DNA of 47,483 nucleotides from an uncultured Bacteroides sp. (GTDB lineage Bacteria > Bacteroidota > Bacteroidia > Bacteroidales > Bacteroidaceae): contig URDR01000009.1 of assembly GCA_900546645.1 (NCBI GenBank), forward strand, positions 1 to 47,483, read 5' to 3'. This document shows, piece by piece, positions 35,667-43,882 of the stretch. The stretch's first letter is position 1; each line of letters begins with the position of its first letter. The position numbers and the translations under genes were made by a program. A model generated the notes under the pieces. That model had not been told where the DNA came from and did no database searches. It was given only the letters and a program-made list of their open reading frames with translations.

Positions 35667-36191
35667 CTATAATTGGAGCAGGGTAGTAACCTCTACATCT
35701 TCTGGGAAAGCCTGACGTCCGTTCAGCTCCTTAAGTTCAATTACAAAGTTGACGAAGGCTTTCTTTACGCCACATTTTTTTACCAGACGGTAAGACGCAG
35801 CCATGGTACCTCCGGTAGCAAGCAGGTCATCGTGTAGCAAGACCACGTCGTTCTCGTTGATTGCATCCTTATGGATTTGGATGGTATCGGTTCCGTATTC
35901 TTTTGCATATGTTTCCTCTATGACCTCGGCAGGCAGTTTACCCGGCTTGCGTGCCATGATAAATCCCGCTCCCAGTCGGGCTGCCAGAGCACCACCGAGA
36001 ATGAAGCCTCTCGATTCAATACCCACCACTTTGGTAATACCCTTGTCCTTATACATGTCATATAATTCATCTATCATACCCTGCAGGCATTCGGGGCTTT
36101 TGAAGAGAGTGGTCACGTCGTAGAATAAGATACCCGGAATGGGGAAATCGGGTATCTCCCGTAGATTTTGCTTTAATGTCTCTTTGTTCAT
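35667..36191 (-). CDS. apt: Adenine phosphoribosyltransferase
   Basis: Salvages adenine with PRPP to form AMP. At 174 residues it matches the family: LREIPDFPIPGILFYDVTTL, VVGIESRGFILGGALAARLGAG-type block, ARKPGKLPAEV, and the PRPP-binding loop VVLLHDDLLATGGTMAA. It is transcribed after mnmG, separated by 56 bases that contain the parS site. Confidence 0.96.
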   Translation of the reverse strand: MNKETLKQNLREIPDFPIPGILFYDVTTLFKSPECLQGMIDELYDMYKDKGITKVVGIESRGFILGGALAARLGAGFIMARKPGKLPAEVIEETYAKEYGTDTIQIHKDAINENDVVLLHDDLLATGGTMAASYRLVKKCGVKKAFVNFVIELKELNGRQAFPEDVEVTTLLQL

Positions 36192-36224
36192 ATTCAGTCT
36201 TTTATAAGTTTTCTTTAAAGTGTT

Positions 36225-36240
36225 TGTTTCACGTGAAACA
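36225..36240. other. parS chromosome-partition site
   Basis: TGTTTCACGTGAAACA is a perfect 16-bp palindrome identical to the bacterial parS consensus bound by ParB. It lies in the mnmG-apt gap. parS sites gather near the origin of replication, and mnmG (gidA) is a common origin-side neighbour. Confidence 0.88.
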
Positions 36241-36247
36241 CCTTGTT

Positions 36248-38119
36248 CTATCTTCCCAGCAAGACCAGCAATACGTTTACGTCGCTGGGGGATACGCCTG
36301 GAATTCGGCTAGCTTGCGCCAGGGTTTCCGGGTCTATCTTTATCAGCTTTTGTCTTGCTTCGGTTGAGAGCGATTGCAGGTTAGCATAGTCGAATTTGCC
36401 TTTAATCCGGATGCTTTCCAGACGGTGGATTTTATCGGCAATCATGCGCTCTCGGTCAATGTATCCTTTGTATTTGATTTGGATTTCTGCCGCTTCTATT
36501 ATCTCTTCTTTGTTTCCTTCTATTGCATCAAGTGCAGCCTTGAAAGCTGGGACATGCGGGGCAAGGTTGGTTATGTTTACTTGCGGGCGACTGAGCAGGT
36601 CTATCAGTTTGCAACCGTGAGTCAGGCGTGCTGTTCCGAGACTCTCCAGTGCATCGTTAATCTTGTCGGCTTTGATAGAGTAGGTCTGTGCGAACGTAAC
36701 GATGCGGGCTATTTCTTCACGCTTCTGGCAGAGCTTTTCATACCGGTCTTTCTTTACCAGTCCAAGCTGGTAAGCCCGTTCGGTCAATCGCATGTCGGCA
36801 TCGTCTTGGCGGAGCAGAATGCGGTATTCGGCACGCGAAGTAAACATACGGTAAGGCTCATCCACTCCCTTCGTTACAAGGTCATCTATCAGTACACCGA
36901 TGTAGGCCTCGTCGCGTCCTAATACGAACGGTTCTCCGCCGTGGCAGTTCTGGTGTGCGTTGATACCCGCAATGATTCCTTGTCCTCCGGCTTCTTCATA
37001 TCCAGTCGTACCGTTTACCTGTCCGGCAAAGAACAGGTTCTTGATTACCTTCGATTCAAGCGTATGGTTAAGCTGAGTCGGGTCGAAGTAATCATATTCG
37101 ATAGCATAGCCCGGACGGTAAATCACCAAGTCCTTAAAGCAGGGAACTTTCTTCAGAGCTTCTATCTGGATGTCCATCGGGAGCGATGAAGAGAACCCGT
37201 TGAGATAAAGTTCGTGGGTTGTTTCTCCTTCCGGTTCCAAGAACAGCTGATGTTGTGGTTTGTCGGGGAAGGTCACAATTTTAGTTTCAATGCTCGGACA
37301 GTAGCGAGGACCGATGCTCTGGATTTGTCCGTTAAACAGGGGAGAGTCTGCCAATCCGTTGCGTAGAGTCTGATGCACTTCTTCGTTGGTATAGCAAGTC
37401 CAGCACTGCAGCTGTTTCAGCTTTCGGGGCTCGCTCATAAACGAGAAACGGTGGAAGTCGTTTTCTCCATCCTGTGTCTCCATCAAGTCGAAGTGTACGC
37501 TTCGCGCATCAATACGTACCGGCGTTCCCGTTTTCATTCGTCCGGCAGTAATGCCATGGCGGGTAATCGATTCGGTAAGATGATAAGAAGCCGGTTCGGC
37601 ACATCGCCCTCCTGCCAACATTTTATGACCGATGTGCATCAGTCCGTTCAAAAATGTACCTGCGGTCAGGATGATACATTTGGCATGAAATGTAACTCCC
37701 CAGCAAGTAACCAGTCCGGTTACTTCCCCGTTTTCCACGAGCAATTCTTCTACGGTATCTTGCCAGATATGCAGGTTGGGTATATTCTCCAAGATTTCTC
37801 TCCAAGTCCAGATAAACTTGGCGCGGTCGCACTGTGCGCGCGGGCTCCACATGGCAGGTCCTTTTGAGCGGTTCAGCATGCGGAACTGGATAGCGGTGCG
37901 GTCAGTCACGATTCCCATGTAGCCGCCCAATGCATCAATTTCGCGGACAATTTGTCCTTTGGCAATACCGCCCACGGCAGGGTTACAGCTCATCTGTCCG
38001 ATTTTGTTCATGTCCATGGTGATGAGACAGGTTTTCGAACCGAGGTTAGCTGCTGCCGCCGCTGCCTCGCAGCCGGCATGTCCGGCTCCGATTACAATAA
38101 CGTCGTACTTAAAATCCAT
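36248..38119 (-). CDS. mnmG: tRNA uridine-5-carboxymethylaminomethyl modification enzyme (FAD subunit)
   Basis: With MnmE it builds the cmnm5 group on U34 of several tRNAs. It has an N-terminal FAD-binding Rossmann motif (VIVIGAGHAGCEAAAAAANLG), the GidA signatures NPAVGGIAKGQIVREIDALGG and GPRYCPSIETKIVTF, and the C-terminal helical MnmE-binding domain (about 550-623). The frame is open to 38176, but MDFKYDVIVIG at 38119 is the natural start and lies just after the promoter. 623 residues, normal length. No mnmE is in the window. Confidence 0.96.
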   Translation of the reverse strand: MDFKYDVIVIGAGHAGCEAAAAAANLGSKTCLITMDMNKIGQMSCNPAVGGIAKGQIVREIDALGGYMGIVTDRTAIQFRMLNRSKGPAMWSPRAQCDRAKFIWTWREILENIPNLHIWQDTVEELLVENGEVTGLVTCWGVTFHAKCIILTAGTFLNGLMHIGHKMLAGGRCAEPASYHLTESITRHGITAGRMKTGTPVRIDARSVHFDLMETQDGENDFHRFSFMSEPRKLKQLQCWTCYTNEEVHQTLRNGLADSPLFNGQIQSIGPRYCPSIETKIVTFPDKPQHQLFLEPEGETTHELYLNGFSSSLPMDIQIEALKKVPCFKDLVIYRPGYAIEYDYFDPTQLNHTLESKVIKNLFFAGQVNGTTGYEEAGGQGIIAGINAHQNCHGGEPFVLGRDEAYIGVLIDDLVTKGVDEPYRMFTSRAEYRILLRQDDADMRLTERAYQLGLVKKDRYEKLCQKREEIARIVTFAQTYSIKADKINDALESLGTARLTHGCKLIDLLSRPQVNITNLAPHVPAFKAALDAIEGNKEEIIEAAEIQIKYKGYIDRERMIADKIHRLESIRIKGKFDYANLQSLSTEARQKLIKIDPETLAQASRIPGVSPSDVNVLLVLLGR

Positions 38120-38143
38120 TGATTCTTTTCGTTTTATATCGGG

Positions 38144-38176
38144 TACAAAGATAGTGAAAGGTGAGGGCAGTAGCAA
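38144..38176 (-). promoter_or_regulatory. Proximal promoter of mnmG
   Basis: Minus-strand TTG, exactly 20 bases, then TATCTTTG (38153-38146), 27 bases before the ATG. It lies inside the first unit of the tandem repeat. Confidence 0.8.
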
Positions 38177-38340
38177 GCCAAAAGCTTGCTTTTGGGTGAA
38201 GCACTGCCGAACCGCATCCTATCTTCGTGTGACAAAGATAGTGAAAGGTGAGAGCAGAGGCAAAAGAAAAACTTGTTTTTCTGATTTGACTATGCCGAAC
38301 CGCATCCTGTCTTATTTAAAGACAGTGAAAGGTGAGGGTA
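38146..38340 (-). repeat. Tandem promoter-bearing repeat before mnmG (two full units and a partial third)
   Basis: Units at 38147-38225 and 38234-38313 and a partial one from 38318 share AAAGATAGTGAAAGGTGAG at one end and TGCCGAACCGCATCCT at the other. Each full unit has a central hairpin whose arms differ but stay complementary: CCAAAAGC/GCTTTTGG in unit 1, AGAAAAAC/GTTTTTCT in unit 2. The junction hairpins also change in step (CTATCTT/AAGATAG versus CTGTCTT/AAGACAG). Each full unit holds TTG-20-TATCTTTG on the minus strand. Confidence 0.8.
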
Positions 38341-38383
38341 GTGTGTTCTTTAAAAACAGATTGCCAGCCATTGGGCTGAACTT

Positions 38384-38423
38384 AAAAAAAACGGTAAGAC
38401 CGCTAATTATAGCAGCCTTACCG
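38384..38423 (-). terminator. Terminator of ybeY
   Basis: On the minus strand CGGTAAG pairs with CTTACCG, closed further by GC/GC pairs, and eight Ts follow. It isolates ybeY from the mnmG promoters. Confidence 0.88.
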
Positions 38424-38486
38424 GTAAACTCTTTGAATCCGCAAAGAGCCTGTTTCTTTGTAAATGGGAGGGACGGAAGCTCCTGA

Positions 38487-38912
38487 TTATACCTTCAGTG
38501 TATTGCGCAAGGCGAGGGCTTTATTTTCTTCCGCCTCCATGATTTCCCGTTCGCCCGGACCTTTGTCGTTAATGCCGCACAGGTGCAGGATGCCGTGGAT
38601 GATGACGCGGTGAAGTTCGGTTTCGTAGGCTGTACCAAACTGTTCGGCATTGGTGCGGACGGTGTCAAGGCTGATGAAGAGATCGCCTGCTATCCGGTTT
38701 CCTTCGCAATAGTCAAAGGTGATAATGTCCGTGTAATAGTCATGTTGCAGATACTGGCGGTTTACCTCTAAAATCTTTTCGTCAGAACAGAAGATGTAAG
38801 CTATTTCTCCTACACGTTTTCCGTAGCTTTCTGCCACTGCTTTAATCCATGCAGTGGTTTCACGTTTCTTGATGTCGGGCATTTCTACGCCCTCGGTTTG
38901 ATAGGTAATCAT
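38487..38912 (-). CDS. ybeY: Endoribonuclease YbeY / rRNA maturation factor
   Basis: A metal-dependent endoribonuclease that helps 16S rRNA 3' processing and ribosome quality control. The 141 residues include TDIITFDYCEGNRIAGDLFISLDTV and the metal motif HGILHLCGINDKG. The usual signature is HGxLHLxGxDH with three His ligands; the third is replaced here by Lys after Asp, a variant I associate with Bacteroidetes members. It starts at a CATATG after an octamer tract and ends at a strong terminator. Confidence 0.93.
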   Translation of the reverse strand: MITYQTEGVEMPDIKKRETTAWIKAVAESYGKRVGEIAYIFCSDEKILEVNRQYLQHDYYTDIITFDYCEGNRIAGDLFISLDTVRTNAEQFGTAYETELHRVIIHGILHLCGINDKGPGEREIMEAEENKALALRNTLKV

Positions 38913-38914
38913 AT

Positions 38915-38948
38915 GTTTGAGTTTTTTGAGTTTTTTGAATTTTTTGAG
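38915..38948 (-). repeat. Octamer-like repeat leader of ybeY
   Basis: Minus-strand AAAATTCAAAA, AACTCAAAA and AACTCAAACATATG: an expanded form of the ACTYAWNA unit running into the start codon. Confidence 0.65.
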
Positions 38949-38951
38949 TTG

Positions 38952-39028
38952 ACGAGGCTTTAGATACTAAAAGTATTTTAGAACCCTGTTAATTCGTCAC
39001 CTGAAGCCTTGTCAACTGAACTGTAGCC
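38952..39028. repeat. GTCAACT/CGTCACCT repeat between the SpmA/B-like gene and ybeY
   Basis: Contains AGTTGACGAGGCTTTAGATA, TTCGTCACCTGAAGCCTTG and GTCAACT. It directly precedes the octamer tract of ybeY, the same order as before parE. Confidence 0.65.
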
Positions 39029-39031
39029 TCG

Positions 39032-40264
39032 TTACCTAAAGAAAAGGTAACAGATAAAGATGGCAGAGACGATTCCGGCAAAGTCGGCGAGCAATCCACA
39101 GGGAACGGCATGGCGGGTACGAATTACACCTACGCTGCCGAAATATACGGCAAGGATATAAAACGTAGTGTCGGTAGAACCCTGGAATACGCACGCCAGT
39201 CGTCCCACGAACGAATCAGCCCCGTACGTATTCATTGCATCCACCATCAAGCCGCGTGCCCCACTTCCGCTGAGCGGTTTCATGAGTGCAGTGGGCAGTG
39301 CACCTACAAACTCGCTGTCTATTCCACAGAGATTAACTCCATACGCCACCCCTTGAATTACATACTCCATGCCGCCGGAAGCGCGGAACACCCCGATGGC
39401 AACCAGCATGGCAATCAGGTACGGGATAATACGTATGGCAGTTGAAAAACCCTCTTTAGCACCTTCTACAAAAGTATCATACACATTAATCTTTTTCCGT
39501 ACCCCGGCAAAGATAAAGCTGATGATAATTAAAAACAAGAAGACATTTGCCGTAGTAGAAGAATATACATCAATCTGACTCCGTGAAAGCGTAGTGAAAA
39601 AGTAAATCATTCCGGCGATAAACAAGCTGGCTCCACCTAAAAACAACAGGATAGTGCGGTTGAGCAGATTGATGCGCTGGTATAGGCTGACGGCAATAAT
39701 CCCGGCAAGCGTAGAAAAGAAGGTAGCCAGCAAAAGAGGGACGAACACATCCGTAGGCTGGGCAGCTCCCATCTGGGCGCGGTAAACCATGATGCTGATA
39801 GGAATTAATGTCAGTCCGGAAGTATTCAGCACTAAGAACATAATCATCGGATTACTTGCCGTGTCTTTTTTCGGATTCAGTTCTTGCAGCCCCTCCATAG
39901 CTTTCAAGCCGAGCGGTGTGGCGGCATTATCCAGTCCCAGCATATTGGCGGCAAGATTCATGAAAATACTTCCCGTTACGGGATGTCCTTTCGGAATGTC
40001 AGGAAACAGTTTACAGAATAACGGACTGAGTACGCGTGAAACCCAGTTGATAATCCCACCTTGTTCGCCTATCTTCATAATACCGAGCCAGAGCGAAAGC
40101 ACCCCCGTCAGTCCGATAGAGATTTCAAACGCTGTTTTCGAAGAATCAAACGTAGAGCTGATAATAGCCGGAAACACCTCGGTATCGCCAAAGAAAATCA
40201 GGCGGGCCGATGCCACTAAAAAAGCAATGCCGAAGAAGGCAATCCAAATATAGTTTAATACCAT
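39032..40264 (-). CDS. Nucleoside-recognition (SpmA/SpmB-like) membrane protein
   Basis: A 410-residue inner-membrane protein made of two nucleoside-recognition (Gate) domains, as if SpmA and SpmB were fused. The first carries FEISIGLTGVLSLWLGIMKIGE and NMLGLDNAATPLGLKAM; the second carries IRIIPYLIAMLVAIGVFRASG and ALMKPLSGSGARGLMVD, then CVFQGSTDTTFYILAVYFG. Eight or more helices are evident. In spore formers the pair acts in spore dehydration; here, in a non-sporulating lineage, the substrate is unknown. The ATG at 40264 is preferred over a TTG two codons upstream. Confidence 0.88.
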   Translation of the reverse strand: MVLNYIWIAFFGIAFLVASARLIFFGDTEVFPAIISSTFDSSKTAFEISIGLTGVLSLWLGIMKIGEQGGIINWVSRVLSPLFCKLFPDIPKGHPVTGSIFMNLAANMLGLDNAATPLGLKAMEGLQELNPKKDTASNPMIMFLVLNTSGLTLIPISIMVYRAQMGAAQPTDVFVPLLLATFFSTLAGIIAVSLYQRINLLNRTILLFLGGASLFIAGMIYFFTTLSRSQIDVYSSTTANVFLFLIIISFIFAGVRKKINVYDTFVEGAKEGFSTAIRIIPYLIAMLVAIGVFRASGGMEYVIQGVAYGVNLCGIDSEFVGALPTALMKPLSGSGARGLMVDAMNTYGADSFVGRLACVFQGSTDTTFYILAVYFGSVGVIRTRHAVPCGLLADFAGIVSAIFICYLFFR

Positions 40265-40283
40265 GGGCAATATTATTTTTCTA

Positions 40284-40291
40284 CAAATGTA
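40284..40291 (-). promoter_or_regulatory. Promoter -7 box of the SpmA/B-like gene
   Basis: Minus-strand TACATTTG, 20 bases before the ATG. The rest of the 420-base divergent gap (40265-40684) holds only the two promoters; I see no clear DnaA boxes. Confidence 0.6.
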
Positions 40292-40643
40292 AAGATTTTC
40301 CGGCTTACTTGAGCGGAGTAAGTCAAAAACCTCTAACTTTGTTTCACAGGGATTTTGTGCATACCGCCTGTTCGCTTAAAGAGATTGGCGCTTGAGAATT
40401 GAAAAAAGCGGAGGGATGGACGGCTGCATGCTGTTTTTTTAATTCTCGCGTGTTTAGGCTTTGTTGTGTTGTTCGGTGAAGTCTTTGTTTTATTTAAATA
40501 TAGCGCGGTAAAGGTTGGTTTGTCTTTCTTTATGTGTGCTTAATAACTGCTTTCGCTTTCTTATAGCTAAAAAAGAAACAAAGGATAATTCCGGTGAAAT
40601 AGAAAAACGAAAGGAAGAGAAGGTTTCTTCGGATAAAAAATAC

Positions 40644-40651
40644 TATCTTTA
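40644..40651 (+). promoter_or_regulatory. Promoter -7 box of the acetyltransferase-like gene
   Basis: TATCTTTA differs from TAnnTTTG in the last base and lies 34 bases before the ATG. Confidence 0.5.
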
Positions 40652-40684
40652 CAGCCTGAAATATTTCATAGGAAAACATAACTG

Positions 40685-41818
40685 ATGGTTACTATCAAGA
40701 AAGTAAGTTCTAAAAAAGAGCTAAAAACATTTATCCGTTTCAATTACGAGTTGTATAAAAACAATCCTTATTCCGTACCCGATTTGTACGATGATATGCT
40801 GAATACATTTAGCCCTCAAAAAAACGCTGCGTTCGAATTTTGCGAGGCCGATTATTTTTTGGCATATAAGGATGGAAAGGTGGCTGGCCGTGTGGCAGCT
40901 ATCATCAATCACCGCGCCAATGAAACATGGAATAAAAAAGAAGTCCGTTTCGGATGGATTGACTTCGTAGACGATACAGAGGTTTCGGAAGCGTTGTTAA
41001 AGCAAGTAGAAAGCTGGGGTAAAGAGCGTGGCATGGAAGCCATGGTCGGTCCGTTAGGATTTACCGATATGGATGCAGAAGGCATGCTGGTTGAAGGATA
41101 TGACCAGCTGAGCACCATGTCAACCATTTACAACTACCCTTATTATCCTGTTCATATGGAAAAATTAGGTTTCGAGAAAGAAGCCGACTGGGTAGAATTT
41201 AAGTTGATGGTGCCTGAAAAACTGCCTGAAAAATTCGTTCGTATCTCAGAAATTATTTTACAGAAATACAAGCTCAAGATCAAGAAGCTCAAGCGAAGCG
41301 AAATCAAGGAGAAAAACTACGGTCAGAAAATCTTCGATTTGATAAACGAAGCTTATGCTCCTCTTTACGGCTATTCTCAGATGACCCAGCGTCAGATAGA
41401 CCAATATATAAAGATGTATCTTCCGCTTATTGACTTGCGCATGGTGTCGCTGGTAGAAGATGAAAATGAAAACCTGGTGGCAGTAGGTATATCCATGCCT
41501 TCTTTGTCGCAGGCTTTGCAGAAAGCCAAGGGAAAGATGCTTCCTTTCGGATGGTACCACTTGCTCAAAGCCTTGTTTATCAAGAAACCCAAGGTGCTCG
41601 ATCTTCTTTTGGTCGGTGTGAAGCCAGAATATCAGAGCAAGGGGGTCAATGCCCTGTTGTTCTACGATTTGGTTCCGGTATATCAGCAGATGGGATTTGA
41701 ATACGGAGAAAGTAACCCTGAACTTGAATTGAATAAGAAGGTGCAGGCGCAGTGGAGCGCTTTCGAATCAGTGCAGCATAAACGTCGCCGTGCCTATAAA
41801 AAGGTATTTATTAGTTGA
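40685..41818 (+). CDS. GNAT-like N-acetyltransferase family protein
   Basis: A 377-residue soluble protein. The N-terminal half resembles a GNAT fold: CEADYFLAYKDGKVAGRVAAI (central strands), RFGWIDFVDDTEVSEALLKQ, and MVGPLGFTDMDAEGMLVEGYD. The C-terminal half contains a second GNAT-like acyl-CoA site pattern, LLVGVKPEYQSKGVNALLF, then FEYGESNPELELNKKV. This two-part layout occurs in a Bacteroidetes family of unknown substrate. It stands alone with its own promoter, upstream of parE. Confidence 0.75.
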   Translation: MVTIKKVSSKKELKTFIRFNYELYKNNPYSVPDLYDDMLNTFSPQKNAAFEFCEADYFLAYKDGKVAGRVAAIINHRANETWNKKEVRFGWIDFVDDTEVSEALLKQVESWGKERGMEAMVGPLGFTDMDAEGMLVEGYDQLSTMSTIYNYPYYPVHMEKLGFEKEADWVEFKLMVPEKLPEKFVRISEIILQKYKLKIKKLKRSEIKEKNYGQKIFDLINEAYAPLYGYSQMTQRQIDQYIKMYLPLIDLRMVSLVEDENENLVAVGISMPSLSQALQKAKGKMLPFGWYHLLKALFIKKPKVLDLLLVGVKPEYQSKGVNALLFYDLVPVYQQMGFEYGESNPELELNKKVQAQWSAFESVQHKRRRAYKKVFIS

Positions 41819-41819
41819 T

Positions 41820-41900
41820 AAGTTTATTAGTTAATAAGTTGACAAGATTCTAAAATGCTTTAGTGTCTAAAGCCTCGTCAACTCGTTACCTAAAAGACTC
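41820..41900. repeat. GTCAACT/CGTTACCT repeat before parE
   Basis: Contains AATAAGTTGACAAGATTC, TGTCTAAAGCCTCGTCAACT and CGTTACCTAAAAG. It is followed at once by the octamer tract. Confidence 0.65.
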
Positions 41901-41957
41901 AAGAACTCATCAACTCATAAACTAACAAACTCAAGAACTCAAAACTCAAAAACTCAA
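41892..41957 (+). repeat. Octamer repeat leader of parE
   Basis: ACTCAAGA, ACTCATCA, ACTCATAA, ACTAACAA, ACTCAAGA, ACTCAAA, ACTCAAAA, ACTCAACA follow one another with an 8-bp period (one 7), then CATATG holds the start codon. Confidence 0.85.
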
Positions 41958-41962
41958 CACAT

Positions 41963-43882
41963 ATGGAAAATCCCGTTTCATATACGGAGGAAAACATACG
42001 CCACCTGAGCGACATGGAACACGTGCGTACCCGTCCCGGTATGTACATCGGTCGTTTGGGCGACGGCTCACAAGCTGAAGACGGCATCTATGTCTTGCTG
42101 AAGGAAGTCATAGACAACAGCATCGATGAGTTTAAGATGGGAGCCGGAAAGCGGATTGACATCCAGATAGATGACAATTTGCGGGTATCCGTACGCGACT
42201 ACGGTCGCGGCATTCCCTTGGGAAGTTTGGTCGATGCTGTTTCCATGCTGAATACAGGTGGAAAATACGATACGAAAGCATTTAAGAAAAGCGTCGGCTT
42301 AAACGGAGTCGGTGCCAAAGCGGTCAATGCCCTCAGTGCGCGCTTCATCGCACGAAGCATACGCGACGGACAGCAGCGTGAAGCTGTGTTCGAAAAAGGA
42401 GACCTGGTGAGCGACGTCACCAGCTCTACCGAGGAAGAAAACGGTACGTCAATTTATTTCGAACCCGATAATACTCTCTTTTTAAACTACCATTTCCGTC
42501 CGGAATTTATTGAAGTGATGTTGCGTAACTACACCTACCTCAATACCGGACTGGCTATTTATTATAATGGTCACCGCATCATCAGCCGCAACGGACTGGA
42601 AGATTTGCTGAACGACAACATGACGGCGCAAGGACTCTATCCCATCATTCACTTAAAAGATGAGGATATCGAAATCGCCTTCACCCATAGTCCGCAGTAT
42701 GGCGAGGAATATTATTCTTTCGTCAACGGTCAGCATACCACGCAGGGCGGTACCCATCAAAGCGCCTTTAAAGAACATATTGCCCGCACCATCAAGGAGT
42801 TTTACGGAAAAAACTTGGAGTTACAGGACATCCGTAACGGACTTGTAGCAGCCATTGCCATCAATGTTATTGAACCTACATTTGAAAGTCAGACCAAAAT
42901 CAAGTTGGGTTCGCTTACCATGGCACCCGAAAAAGATTCGGATGGTCATCCCTATCCCCTTTCGGGCATCAGTGTGAATAAGTTTATTGGCGATTTTATC
43001 AAAGAGCAGGTCGATAACTACCTTCATAAACATGCCGACGTGGCAGAAATCATGCTCCAGAAAATACAGGAGTCGGAAAAAGAGCGCAAAGCCATATCCG
43101 GTGTTACCAAGATAGCCCGCGAGCGTGCCAAGAAAGCCAACCTGCATAACCGTAAGTTGCGCGATTGCCGCATCCACCTGAACGATGTCAAAGGCGGAAA
43201 GAAAGAGGATGAGGATGAAGACGACCCGCGTCTGGAAAGCGCCATCTTTATTACCGAGGGAGATTCGGCAAGCGGTTCCATTACCAAGAGCCGCGATGTG
43301 AATACGCAGGCGGTATTCAGCTTGCGCGGAAAGCCGATGAATTCGTTCGGACTGACCAAGGAGGTGATATACAAAAACGAAGAGTTTAATCTCCTTCAGG
43401 CTGCTTTGAATATCGAAGACGGGCTCGATGGCTTGCGCTATAACAAGGTCATTGTGGCAACCGATGCCGATGTCGATGGCATGCACATCCGTCTGCTTAT
43501 GATAACCTTCTTCTTACAGTTCTTCCCCGACTTGATTAAGAAAGGGCACGTTTATATTTTACAGACCCCTCTTTTCCGTGTGCGTAACCGCAAGAAGGGA
43601 AAGTACGAAACCATTTATTGCTATTCTGAGGAAGAACGTCTGGCAGCCATCGAAAAGCTTGCGCCCAATCCGGAAATTACCCGATTCAAGGGTTTGGGGG
43701 AAATCTCTCCCGATGAGTTCCGGGGATTTATCGGAAAAGACATGCGTCTGGAGCAAGTCTCTCTCCGTAAAACCGATGCGGTACAGGAACTGCTGGAGTT
43801 TTACATGGGAAAGAATACCATGGAACGTCAGAACTTTATTATAGAAAACTTGGTAATTGAGGAAGACTTGATTGATGATTAA
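41963..43882 (+). CDS. parE: DNA topoisomerase IV subunit B (ParE)
   Basis: ATPase subunit of a type IIA topoisomerase that decatenates chromosomes. Visible blocks are RTRPGMYIGRLG, EVIDNSIDEF (ATP/Mg site), YGRGIPLG, GLNGVGAKAVNALSARF (ATP lid), the transducer lysine region (QTKIKLGS), TOPRIM (ITEGDSASGSI and ATDADVDGMHIRLL) and the C-terminal RFKGLGEISPDEF. EGDSAS in place of the usual EGDSAG is typical of Bacteroidetes ParE. The 639 residues and lack of a gyrase-type insert favour ParE over GyrB. No parC is in the window. Confidence 0.92.
   Translation: MENPVSYTEENIRHLSDMEHVRTRPGMYIGRLGDGSQAEDGIYVLLKEVIDNSIDEFKMGAGKRIDIQIDDNLRVSVRDYGRGIPLGSLVDAVSMLNTGGKYDTKAFKKSVGLNGVGAKAVNALSARFIARSIRDGQQREAVFEKGDLVSDVTSSTEEENGTSIYFEPDNTLFLNYHFRPEFIEVMLRNYTYLNTGLAIYYNGHRIISRNGLEDLLNDNMTAQGLYPIIHLKDEDIEIAFTHSPQYGEEYYSFVNGQHTTQGGTHQSAFKEHIARTIKEFYGKNLELQDIRNGLVAAIAINVIEPTFESQTKIKLGSLTMAPEKDSDGHPYPLSGISVNKFIGDFIKEQVDNYLHKHADVAEIMLQKIQESEKERKAISGVTKIARERAKKANLHNRKLRDCRIHLNDVKGGKKEDEDEDDPRLESAIFITEGDSASGSITKSRDVNTQAVFSLRGKPMNSFGLTKEVIYKNEEFNLLQAALNIEDGLDGLRYNKVIVATDADVDGMHIRLLMITFFLQFFPDLIKKGHVYILQTPLFRVRNRKKGKYETIYCYSEEERLAAIEKLAPNPEITRFKGLGEISPDEFRGFIGKDMRLEQVSLRKTDAVQELLEFYMGKNTMERQNFIIENLVIEEDLIDD

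Noticed and set aside
38146..38340. CRISPR-like array before mnmG
   Set aside because: The repeats are about 80 bp long with inner hairpins and only three units; there are no short unique spacers and no cas genes.
40271..40684. Replication origin in the divergent gap
   Set aside because: Gene directions switch here and parS is near, but no cluster of DnaA boxes is visible; kept only as a low-interest pointer.
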